In this document: positions 35,012 through 42,283 of the stretch, piece after piece
How positions within the stretch are numbered: position 1 is the first letter of the stretch
Layout: every line of letters begins with the position of its first letter
Origin: CAZGUG01 sp964625335
GTDB lineage: Bacteria > Bacillota > Clostridia > Ch29
DNA length: 64,000 nucleotides
Reading direction: 5' to 3'
Assembly (NCBI GenBank): GCA_964625335.1
Contig: CAZVBE010000001.1
Location: forward strand, 1-64,000
Translations under genes and position numbers: made by a program
The notes under the pieces: generated by a model
Databases searched by the model: none
What the model saw: only the letters and a program-made list of their open reading frames with translations
Told to the model about the DNA's origin: nothing

Positions 35012-35302
35012 ATGTTTAAAATAGATTTGCAATTATTTGCCCATAAAAAGGGAGTAGGGAGTTCCAGGAACGGAAGGGACAGCGAATCCAAAAGACTGGG
35101 CGCAAAAAGAGGAGACGGCCAGTACGTACTTGCAGGTAATATCCTGGTCCGGCAGAGGGGTACGAAGATACACCCCGGCAACAATGTTGACAGGGGCGGG
35201 GATGATACGCTGTTTGCTCTGATAAATGGAGTGGTACGCTACGAGAAGAAAGGTAAGGACAAAAAGCAGGTCAGCGTATACGAAAAAGAGGCAATTGTAT
35301 AA
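35012..35302 (+). CDS. rpmA: 50S ribosomal protein L27 with cleavable N-terminus
   Basis: The L27 N-terminal tail reaches the peptidyl-transferase centre. This 96-residue protein begins with MFKIDLQLFAHKKGVGSS: the first nine residues fit the Prp recognition extension, cut between Phe9 and Ala10, leaving the normal AHKKG start. CGGAGGTG lies before the ATG. A terminator follows. Confidence 0.97.
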   Translation: MFKIDLQLFAHKKGVGSSRNGRDSESKRLGAKRGDGQYVLAGNILVRQRGTKIHPGNNVDRGGDDTLFALINGVVRYEKKGKDKKQVSVYEKEAIV

Positions 35303-35331
35303 AAACCTTCCGTTAAGGAAGGTTTTTTTTT
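35301..35331 (+). terminator. Rho-independent terminator after rpmA
   Basis: Eleven-base stem (35301-35311 against 35317-35327), loop GTTAA, then a T run. Confidence 0.9.
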
Positions 35332-35394
35332 ACCGCTGACGGGTGGATAATAATAGCAGTTGTCTGGTAAAACTAATTACGGGTGGTGGTTTAA

Positions 35395-36687
35395 TTGTTT
35401 GTGGATATCGTGAAAATACATGTGGCTGCGGGCAGCGGCGGACACGGAGCCGTTTCCTTCAGAAGGGAGAAATATATACCTGCCGGCGGACCGGATGGTG
35501 GAGACGGGGGCCGGGGAGGAGATATTATTTTTCAAGCGGATGCGGGCTTAAAGACCCTGATGGATTTTAGGTATAAGAAGAATTATAAGGCACAGAACGG
35601 CCAGAACGGAGCCGGTTCAAACAGAACGGGAAAGGATGCGGACCATCTTGTTCTCAAACTGCCGGTGGGTACTGTCATAAAGGATGCACAGACCGACAGG
35701 GTTATTGCGGACCTGACAAAGCCGGGGCAGAGGTCGGTTGTGGCAATGGGAGGCAAAGGAGGCAAGGGAAATTCGAGGTTCAAAAGCTCCACAAGACAGG
35801 CACCTACCTTTGCCGAGAACGGGTATGACGGCGAAGAAAAATGGCTTGTTCTCGAACTAAAGCTGATTGCCGACGTAGGCCTGATAGGCTTCCCCAATGT
35901 AGGGAAATCAACCATTTTATCGGTTGTAACCGGCGCATCCCCTAAAATTGCCAATTATCCGTTTACAACACTAAATCCCAATTTAGGGGTTGTGCAGTTG
36001 GATGAGAGAAGAAGTTTTGTTATGGCGGATATACCCGGCTTGATAGAAGGTGCTCATGAGGGAGTGGGTTTGGGACATGAATTTTTAAGACATATAGAAA
36101 GAACGCGGCTGCTGATACACGTATTGGACGCTTCCGGTTCGGAGGGAAGGGACCCCCTTGAGGACTTTAAACAGGTGAATTATGAACTGGAAAAGCATAA
36201 TATAAAGCTGGCCGACAGGCCGCAGATAGTAGCTGCCAATAAGATTGACCTGCCCGAAGCAGCTAAGGCTTTACCCAAAATTAAGAGGGCGTTGGAAAAG
36301 GAAGGTTATGAAGTTTTTGAGATTTCAGCCGCAGCCAATACGGGATTGGACAGGTTGGTTGCCAGGGCATATGAATTGATATGCGTGATGGAAGAGCAGT
36401 TACCGGAAGACAAACAAGAAAATATTGAAGAAAAAAAGAAGATGCGTTATTATAGATTTGAAGAGGAAAAACTTTTTACCGTTGAAAAGGACGGTAAGGT
36501 ATTTGTAGTAAAGGGAAACTGGATTAACAGACTGATGTCGGGCATAAATATTGACCGGGACGAATCCCTTAAGTATTTCCAGAAGGTCATTCGAAAGAGG
36601 GGTATAATCGATGAACTGAAAAAGATGGGTATTGGCGAAGGCGATACTGTGAGAATTGGCGATATTGAATTTGAGTACTATGAATAG
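35395..36687 (+). CDS. obg: GTPase Obg (CgtA)
   Basis: Large-subunit assembly and stress-response GTPase. The 430-residue protein has the glycine-rich Obg fold (VAAGSGGHGAVSFRREKYIP), the G domain (G1 GFPNVGKST, G3 DIPGLIEGA, G4 NKID) and the C-terminal OCT domain. The start is TTG 35395, preceded by GGTGGTGG. In Bacillus, Obg is needed for sigma-B activation and sporulation. The next small gene starts at or just after its stop. Confidence 0.96.
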   Translation: MFVDIVKIHVAAGSGGHGAVSFRREKYIPAGGPDGGDGGRGGDIIFQADAGLKTLMDFRYKKNYKAQNGQNGAGSNRTGKDADHLVLKLPVGTVIKDAQTDRVIADLTKPGQRSVVAMGGKGGKGNSRFKSSTRQAPTFAENGYDGEEKWLVLELKLIADVGLIGFPNVGKSTILSVVTGASPKIANYPFTTLNPNLGVVQLDERRSFVMADIPGLIEGAHEGVGLGHEFLRHIERTRLLIHVLDASGSEGRDPLEDFKQVNYELEKHNIKLADRPQIVAANKIDLPEAAKALPKIKRALEKEGYEVFEISAAANTGLDRLVARAYELICVMEEQLPEDKQENIEEKKKMRYYRFEEEKLFTVEKDGKVFVVKGNWINRLMSGINIDRDESLKYFQKVIRKRGIIDELKKMGIGEGDTVRIGDIEFEYYE

Positions 36688-36709
36688 ATTTGGGGGTCAT
36701 GAAAAGGCA

Positions 36710-36898
36710 ATGGAATGCATCAACTGCGAAAACTGCAAACAAAATCAACCGACTTATTATTGTTTTGCCCGTGAACAGGTGGTTGTCAATATGCATTATA
36801 TGCCCATGAAGGAAAAGGTGAGGACCGGCTGGAAAAAAGGACATCCCGGCTATGAAACCCATAGAAGGAAGCTTAGGAAAAATGAAACCGAAGCATAA
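36710..36898 (+). CDS. Small CxxCxxC protein of unknown function
   Basis: A 62-residue protein I do not recognise. It begins MECINCENCKQ, with three cysteines spaced CxxCxxC and a fourth in YYCFAR, a pattern that could bind zinc or an Fe-S cluster. The C-terminal third is strongly basic (WKKGHPGYETHRRKLRKN). ATG 36680 is an in-frame alternative that overlaps obg; neither start has a perfect ribosome site. It ends at a terminator, so it looks like the last gene of the obg unit. RNA binding is possible but is inference. Confidence 0.6.
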   Translation: MECINCENCKQNQPTYYCFAREQVVVNMHYMPMKEKVRTGWKKGHPGYETHRRKLRKNETEA

Positions 36899-36925
36899 AG
36901 GAACAGGCAGAGGCCTGTTCCTTTT
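36897..36925 (+). terminator. Terminator after the small CxxCxxC gene
   Basis: Perfect 12-base stem AAAGGAACAGGC (36897-36908) against 36913-36924, loop AGAG; the T tract is short. Confidence 0.75.
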
Positions 36926-36976
36926 GATTGAATATTTTTCCATTATTAAGGGATAATTAAGAGGGGAGGTGGCAAA

Positions 36977-37966
36977 ATGGAAACAACGATAAGGCGTATT
37001 AAAGAATGGATATCCGCCCGGCTGCGGGAGGCACAGATACAGGACTATTATTACAGCGGTGGAAATACTTCAAAGCATTACAGGGCAAGGAGTATGGACC
37101 GGCTGTCTGCCAGGATGGCAGTATTTGTGTTGACAGCCGTATCTTTTTACGTTTATACGGGGAATTTTTTTGCAGCCCTGTTCTTCGGTGGGGTTTGCAC
37201 ATATTTGTTTGACAGGCTTGCAATGCAATTAAGGAATAAACGGAGCGAAAAAAACCGGGCAGTATTGCTGGAAAAAGAAGGTATAGACAGGTTTACACAG
37301 TTATTGGAGGATAAAGATAACCGCGGTTTCTTTGAAATAATCTTTGAAACGCTCAAAAAAACCTGCCTGTTTAAAGGTCTTAAGCTTATTGAAGACGACG
37401 AAGGCCGGCCGCTAATAATTACCGGAGAATTCAAGGGAGAAAAAGTCGGAATTTATGCCAACAGGCTGGGAAAGGATGCATCGGTCAAGGAGGCGAATCT
37501 GAAAGAATTCGTGCAGTACTGCAAAAGCAGACAACTGGGAAACGGTATATATATTGCCAGCGGCCCCTTTGATTATGCCAGCAGGGGATATGCAGCGGGT
37601 CTCGATTCCTTTAACCTGTATATAGCGGATACCCAGACCATATACAGAGCATTTATTAAAAAGGGTTTCTTGTTTTCTATGGATGATTTGGAGGAGAAAC
37701 TGGAACAGAGAGTATTTGAGCATAACAAAGAAACCCAGCACAGCCTTAAAAGAATACTCGCCTACAGGCGTATAAGGACGTATATCGTGCTGGGTGTACT
37801 GATTGCGGTATATTCCGCCTATGTACCCTATTCTGTTTATTACATACTGGTCTCCATAGTCCTTTTGTGCCTTTCTCTGACTGCGCTTATCAGATGGAAG
37901 ATTGAAAAATTCATGGAGGATTCCGAAAACAGTATAAAACTGGACAGCCTGATGGATGCAGAATGA
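36977..37966 (+). CDS. Membrane protein of unknown function with a restriction-endonuclease-like central region
   Basis: A 329-residue protein I cannot assign to a named family. Two membrane segments lie near residues 48-80 and two more near 262-300, so a central region of about 180 residues faces one side. That region (KGLKLIEDDEGRPLIITGEFKGEKVGIYA, in part) has the look of a restriction-endonuclease-like alpha/beta fold, but no clear D-ExK motif is seen. AGAGGGGAGG lies before the ATG. It stands alone and is convergent with threonine dehydratase. Confidence 0.6.
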   Translation: METTIRRIKEWISARLREAQIQDYYYSGGNTSKHYRARSMDRLSARMAVFVLTAVSFYVYTGNFFAALFFGGVCTYLFDRLAMQLRNKRSEKNRAVLLEKEGIDRFTQLLEDKDNRGFFEIIFETLKKTCLFKGLKLIEDDEGRPLIITGEFKGEKVGIYANRLGKDASVKEANLKEFVQYCKSRQLGNGIYIASGPFDYASRGYAAGLDSFNLYIADTQTIYRAFIKKGFLFSMDDLEEKLEQRVFEHNKETQHSLKRILAYRRIRTYIVLGVLIAVYSAYVPYSVYYILVSIVLLCLSLTALIRWKIEKFMEDSENSIKLDSLMDAE

Positions 37967-37968
37967 TT

Positions 37969-38943
37969 TTATGCATTCGAGCGCTGTCCAATATAATCGG
38001 GCAGTTTCTCCATATCAAAGTTTCCACCGCTCACTACGCTGATTATCTTTTTGCCTTTGCCCCAGTTACCCTTTAATGCTGCCGCAACGCTGACGGCTCC
38101 TGAAGGCTCGGGAACAGTTTTGAAATATTCAATGCATATACCTATAGCCTGGAGGATTTCGGATTCTTTAACAAGAAGGGTTGCGTCAACATACTTTTTC
38201 GCCAGTGGGAATGTTAAAGACCCCGGCTTCATTGTCAGCAGTCCGTCTGCTATTGAGTGGGTTTTTTCAAGCTGTGTGATTTCGCCCTTATCAATGGATA
38301 CCGTCATAGAATTACTGCCCTCGGGTTCCACGCCTATAACCTGGATTTTGGGCTTTTGGTTTTTAATCAGCGTGGATATTCCAGATATAAGCCCTCCGCC
38401 TCCGATGGGGACCAGTATTATATCCACATCCGGTATCTGTTCCAGTATCTCAATTCCTATGGTCCCCTGCCCGGCAATTACGTCTAAATGATCGTAGGAG
38501 GGTATTTCCAGATAAGCCTTTTCCATGGCTATTTCCTTTGACCGTGCCAGCCTTTCGCTGGAAGTCTTGCCGCAGAACTCTATTTGGGCACCCCACCTGG
38601 CTACCGCACGGCTTTTAACCTTTGGAGCCGTTTCCGGCATTATTACAGTTGCCGGTATACCCAGCGTGTTTGCCACATAGGCAACTGCCTGACCGTGATT
38701 TCCGGAAGAGGCGGTTACAACACCCTTTAATGACGGCAGTTCTCTTTTTTGTTTGATGAGACAGTTGCTCGCACCCCTTACCTTAAATGAATTGGTTGTT
38801 TGAAGGTTTTCTGCTTTCAACAAAAGCTCGAAACCAAGATCTTTTGACAAAAAGTTGGAATGTAATACAGGGGTGACATTGGCAAAGTCCCTGATGTTGG
38901 TATTGGCTTCCCATACCGACTGGAGTTTCAACAAATATACCAC
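37969..38943 (-). CDS. Threonine/serine dehydratase, PLP-dependent
   Basis: Fold-type II PLP enzyme that deaminates threonine (or serine) to 2-oxobutyrate (or pyruvate). The 324-residue protein has the PLP lysine Lys54 in TNSFKVRGASN, SSGNHGQAVA for substrate carboxylate binding, and the glycine loop VPIGGGGLISG. There is no C-terminal ACT domain, so it is the short catabolic (TdcB-like) type, probably not inhibited by isoleucine. The GTG at 38943 could be replaced by a TTG nine bases in. Racemase activity is possible in this family. Confidence 0.85.
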   Translation of the reverse strand: MVYLLKLQSVWEANTNIRDFANVTPVLHSNFLSKDLGFELLLKAENLQTTNSFKVRGASNCLIKQKRELPSLKGVVTASSGNHGQAVAYVANTLGIPATVIMPETAPKVKSRAVARWGAQIEFCGKTSSERLARSKEIAMEKAYLEIPSYDHLDVIAGQGTIGIEILEQIPDVDIILVPIGGGGLISGISTLIKNQKPKIQVIGVEPEGSNSMTVSIDKGEITQLEKTHSIADGLLTMKPGSLTFPLAKKYVDATLLVKESEILQAIGICIEYFKTVPEPSGAVSVAAALKGNWGKGKKIISVVSGGNFDMEKLPDYIGQRSNA

Positions 38944-39099
38944 TTCCTTTCTTTAATATATGCTGTCAGATTTATAATATCATTTTTTAAATGATATATG
39001 AATTTATTAGTAACCTAAAGATGCTTTTAATTTTATGATAATACTGTATAATGTTAGTTGTATGCATTTAGTCGCAGTACCTGGAGGTGGATACATTAA

Positions 39100-39711
39100 A
39101 TGGAGCCCCAAAAAATTGGTATCATGGGGGGAACCTTTGATCCAATTCATTATGGACATCTGGTTACGGCTGAAGCGGCAAGGGACGAGTTCAATCTGGA
39201 CAAGGTTGTGTTTGTACCGTCCGGTAATCCGCCGCACAAAAAGGATAAGCCAATAAGCCCGGGAACAGACAGGTTTTTAATGACGGTTTTGGCTACATCC
39301 AACAATCCATATTTTGAAGTTTCCGATATGGAGCTTAAGCGTGAAGGCTACACATATACCGTTGATACGCTTAGAGACTTCATTGAGATCTATGGAGGAG
39401 GCGCCCATCTGTATTTTATAACCGGCGCTGACGCGGTTATGGAAATAATAACGTGGAAGGATGTATCCACTATCCTTAAACTATGCAGGATAGTATCCGC
39501 CTACAGGCCGGGTTCGGACATAAATAAGTTCAGGAGTATGGTTGGCGAGCTGGAGAGAGTATACAGAAGCAAGGTGCACCTGATAGAGGTACCGGCCCTG
39601 GCAATATCCTCGACGGAAATACGGCGCAGGGTAAGCAACAATATCACTATAAAATATCTTCTGCCCGGGAAGGTGGAAAAGTATATACAACAAAAAGGGT
39701 TGTACAGGTAA
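39100..39711 (+). CDS. nadD: Nicotinate-nucleotide adenylyltransferase
   Basis: Forms deamido-NAD from nicotinate mononucleotide and ATP. The 203-residue protein has the nucleotidyltransferase signature GGTFDPIHYGHL near the N-terminus, VPSGNPPHK, and ISSTEIRRR near the C-terminus. GGAGGTGG lies about ten bases before the ATG. It is followed by yqeK, LCP and rsfS, the standard Firmicute order. Confidence 0.96.
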   Translation: MEPQKIGIMGGTFDPIHYGHLVTAEAARDEFNLDKVVFVPSGNPPHKKDKPISPGTDRFLMTVLATSNNPYFEVSDMELKREGYTYTVDTLRDFIEIYGGGAHLYFITGADAVMEIITWKDVSTILKLCRIVSAYRPGSDINKFRSMVGELERVYRSKVHLIEVPALAISSTEIRRRVSNNITIKYLLPGKVEKYIQQKGLYR

Positions 39712-39832
39712 AAGCCCCGCGACCGGTGGTTTGACACCTCTTGGTGTATCGGGGAGCTATACCCGGGAACTATTAGCACAGAAATGCGTCTAATAATTAA
39801 TGCCATTTGATTGCGAAAAAGGGGTGGTCTGG

Positions 39833-40402
39833 TTGGACGGCATTAGTGATATTAAGGAAAAGCTAAAGACCATGCTGTCCTACGACAGATATATGCATTC
39901 GCTGCGGGTAACAAAGCAGGCGGTAATACTTGCCAGGCGGTTTAGAGCCGATGCCTGCAAGGCAGAAATTGCAGGGCTTTTGCACGACTGCGCAAGGGAT
40001 TTAAGTCTTGGTGAGGCATTGAATGCGGCAGCCAAATTTGATATTATATTAGATAATATTACAATAAATTCACCGGGAATAATTCATGCAGTAATAGGAG
40101 AGGCTGTTGCGAGATCCGAATTTAATATAACGGATGGTGAAATACTGGATGCCATCAGGTATCATACAACCGGAAGGAAAGGTATGGCTCCGCTTGAAAA
40201 GATAATATTCATAGCCGATTATACAGAGTCTTCGAGGGATTTTCCCGGCGTCGGTAAGGTAAGGAGTATTCTGGAGCAAAGCCTTGACATGGCGGTGCTG
40301 TATGCGATGGAAAATACGCTGGAATATCTTATCAGTAAAAAACAGCTGATTCATCCGGATACAATAGATGCAGTAAACAGTTTTTATCTTGATAAAGCAT
40401 GA
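39833..40402 (+). CDS. yqeK: YqeK-family HD-domain Ap4A hydrolase
   Basis: HD-domain phosphohydrolase; YqeK proteins hydrolyse diadenosine tetraphosphate to ADP. The 189-residue protein has metal ligands in HSLRVTKQA, GLLHDCARD (the HD pair) and IHAVIGE. TTG 39833 is chosen for GGGGTGG five bases upstream; the frame is open from 39800. It follows nadD after 121 bases. Confidence 0.9.
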   Translation: MDGISDIKEKLKTMLSYDRYMHSLRVTKQAVILARRFRADACKAEIAGLLHDCARDLSLGEALNAAAKFDIILDNITINSPGIIHAVIGEAVARSEFNITDGEILDAIRYHTTGRKGMAPLEKIIFIADYTESSRDFPGVGKVRSILEQSLDMAVLYAMENTLEYLISKKQLIHPDTIDAVNSFYLDKA

Positions 40403-40416
40403 ACGGGGTGGTTTCG

Positions 40417-41613
40417 ATGAAAAAATTTGTGAAAATAGCTGTAATAGTATTTTTGGCGATAGTAATTGTATTGGCTTCTGCGCTATTTTTCTTTCTTAAT
40501 GCTATTGGTGAGGATAGTACCAGCGACCGGACAGCGGAAGTAGAGTTCACTATACCCGACCCTCCCAAAAAAGACGAGAGGGTTAATGTTCTTGTTTTAG
40601 GCGTGGATGTGGGTAATCCAATGGACACACGAGCCCCAAGCCGGGCCGATACTATGATACTTGCAAGCTTTGATCCCGAAGGGAAAAAGCTGGACTTGAT
40701 ATCGCTGCCCCGGGATACCAGGGTAAACATAAAGGGTAAAGGGCTTGAGAAGCTTGGGCACGCAAACGCATACGGAGGAGCTGCACTGGCGATGGAAACT
40801 ATAGGCAGCTTCCTTGATATTGATGTGCATTACTATATTAGTATAGATTATACCGGATTCAGAAAGTTTGTCGATAACCTGGGAGGGGTGAGGGTAAATG
40901 TTCCCTTTGATATGGATTATTATGACCCCTATGACAATCCACCGCTGCGAATAGATATCCCAAAGGGATGGCAGACGTTAAACGGTGAAAAGGCACTGCA
41001 GTATGTACGATACCGTGAGGGTTATAAAAACGGGGACATAGGCAGGATAGAAGCCCAGCAGGCCTTTATGGATGCGACTATTGACAAAATTCTGAGTGCG
41101 GGAACTATACTAAGGCTGCCCGCCCTTGCGGATACCCTGAGCAGCCACTTAAAGACCAACATGACACCCTCGGATATGGGGAAATATGCCTTCAGGGCCG
41201 CCGGGATTGACAAGGAATCTATAACCATGTACCGGCTGCCGGGGGATTCCGAATATATCGATGGCATTTCGTACTTTTTGTATGACGAGCAAAAGACCGA
41301 AGAACTTGTTTCACTAATATTTAACAAAGAGGACAGGGTTAAGGTTGAGGTGTTAAACGGAAGCGGAGTAGCAGGTCTGGCTTCAAAGGTCGGCGATATG
41401 CTTAAAGAGAAGGGGTATGATGTAGTACGGATAGGCAATGCGGAAAGCAGTGCCGAGTACACCAGCACCCATATCTATGACCGGAAGGGACAGGGGGATA
41501 ATGCGAAAGAAATAGCTGAAATACTGGATGTGGAAGAGTTTAAGGTGGAACGTGATGATGATGCTATTGCAGACGTTACGGTTATCCTTGGTAAGGATAG
41601 CAGCAACTTATAA
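40417..41613 (+). CDS. LytR-CpsA-Psr family ligase with LytR_C domain
   Basis: LCP proteins transfer wall polymers such as teichoic acids from lipid carriers to peptidoglycan. From ATG 40417 the product has 398 residues. One N-terminal membrane segment is followed by the LCP domain (about 60-240), with LPRDTRVNIKGKG and the conserved Arg-rich VRYREGYKNGDIGRIEAQQAF. A LytR_C domain starts near 305 (VKVEVLNGSGVAGLASKV). The frame is also open from 40399. It lies between yqeK and rsfS. Confidence 0.92.
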   Translation: MKKFVKIAVIVFLAIVIVLASALFFFLNAIGEDSTSDRTAEVEFTIPDPPKKDERVNVLVLGVDVGNPMDTRAPSRADTMILASFDPEGKKLDLISLPRDTRVNIKGKGLEKLGHANAYGGAALAMETIGSFLDIDVHYYISIDYTGFRKFVDNLGGVRVNVPFDMDYYDPYDNPPLRIDIPKGWQTLNGEKALQYVRYREGYKNGDIGRIEAQQAFMDATIDKILSAGTILRLPALADTLSSHLKTNMTPSDMGKYAFRAAGIDKESITMYRLPGDSEYIDGISYFLYDEQKTEELVSLIFNKEDRVKVEVLNGSGVAGLASKVGDMLKEKGYDVVRIGNAESSAEYTSTHIYDRKGQGDNAKEIAEILDVEEFKVERDDDAIADVTVILGKDSSNL

Positions 41614-41622
41614 ACAGGGAGG

Positions 41623-41973
41623 TTGTATACCATAATTATTACACAGGATATGGCAAGAACTGCCGTACAGGCGGCCAGGAGCAAAAAGGCATTGGATATA
41701 ACGGTACTGGATATAAGGGATGTATCAATACTGGCGGATTATTTCATAATATGCAGCGGAAATTCTACCACCCAGGTAAAATCCATTGCCGATGAAATCA
41801 AAAAACAAATGCACGAAATGGGATATGTATTGGGCCATGTGGAAGGCTATAAAGAAGAGAAATGGGTTTTGCTGGATTACAGGGATGTGGTTATTCATGT
41901 ATTCCAGTCCCGGGAAAGGCAATTCTATAATCTTGAAAAATTATGGGCAGATGCAAAGATTCTTGCCTATTGA
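41623..41973 (+). CDS. rsfS: Ribosomal silencing factor RsfS
   Basis: Binds L14 and blocks subunit joining in starvation. The 116-residue product matches the family (KKALDITVLDIRDVSILADYF, then GNSTTQVKSIADEI and HVEGYKEEKWVLLDYRDVVIHVF, quoted in part). The start is unusual. The listed TTG 41623 directly abuts GGGAGG, leaving no spacing, and the first good-spaced codons are ATA 41632 or ATT 41635; ATG 41650 would shorten the N-terminus. The gene is sound, but its first residues are uncertain. Confidence 0.92.
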   Translation: MYTIIITQDMARTAVQAARSKKALDITVLDIRDVSILADYFIICSGNSTTQVKSIADEIKKQMHEMGYVLGHVEGYKEEKWVLLDYRDVVIHVFQSRERQFYNLEKLWADAKILAY

Positions 41974-41984
41974 CGGATAATATA

Positions 41985-42013
41985 TTGACACCCGTTTCAA
42001 AATATTTTATAAT
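41985..42013 (+). promoter_or_regulatory. Consensus sigma-A promoter of leuS
   Basis: TTGACA (41985-41990) and TATAAT (42008-42013), spacer exactly 17. Transcription would start near 42020, giving a leader of about 260 bases. Confidence 0.93.
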
Positions 42014-42019
42014 ACTTTT

Positions 42020-42249
42020 AAAATTCCAATAGGATTTTTGTATTTGCAGGAATAGTAAATCATCAGGCTTTCAAAGAGAGGCGGTACCCGGTGAAAACCG
42101 TCGGGCCTTATGATTGAACTCGCCTGCTAATTTGTACAGGGGTGATTCCCGTAAGGATCAACCAAGTGGGCAGTTAATAAATACTGTCAATTAGGGTGGT
42201 AACGCGAGCTTTAACCTCTCGTCCCTAAACAGGGGACGGGGGTTTTTTT
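42020..42249 (+). promoter_or_regulatory. T-box leader of leuS (specifier CUC, leucine)
   Basis: The leader has the T-box core AGGGTGGTAACGCG at 42193-42206, an extended stem I (GCAGG near 42046 to CCTGC near 42123) and a competing terminator: AACCTCTCGTCCCT (42213-42226), loop AAAC, its complement, then a T run to 42249. The likely specifier is CTC at 42119-42121, a leucine codon, in the GAACTCG context. Uncharged tRNA-Leu would stabilise the antiterminator and switch leuS on. Confidence 0.92.
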
Positions 42250-42283
42250 ATTATCCCAATATAAGTTATGGAGGTAGGAAACG

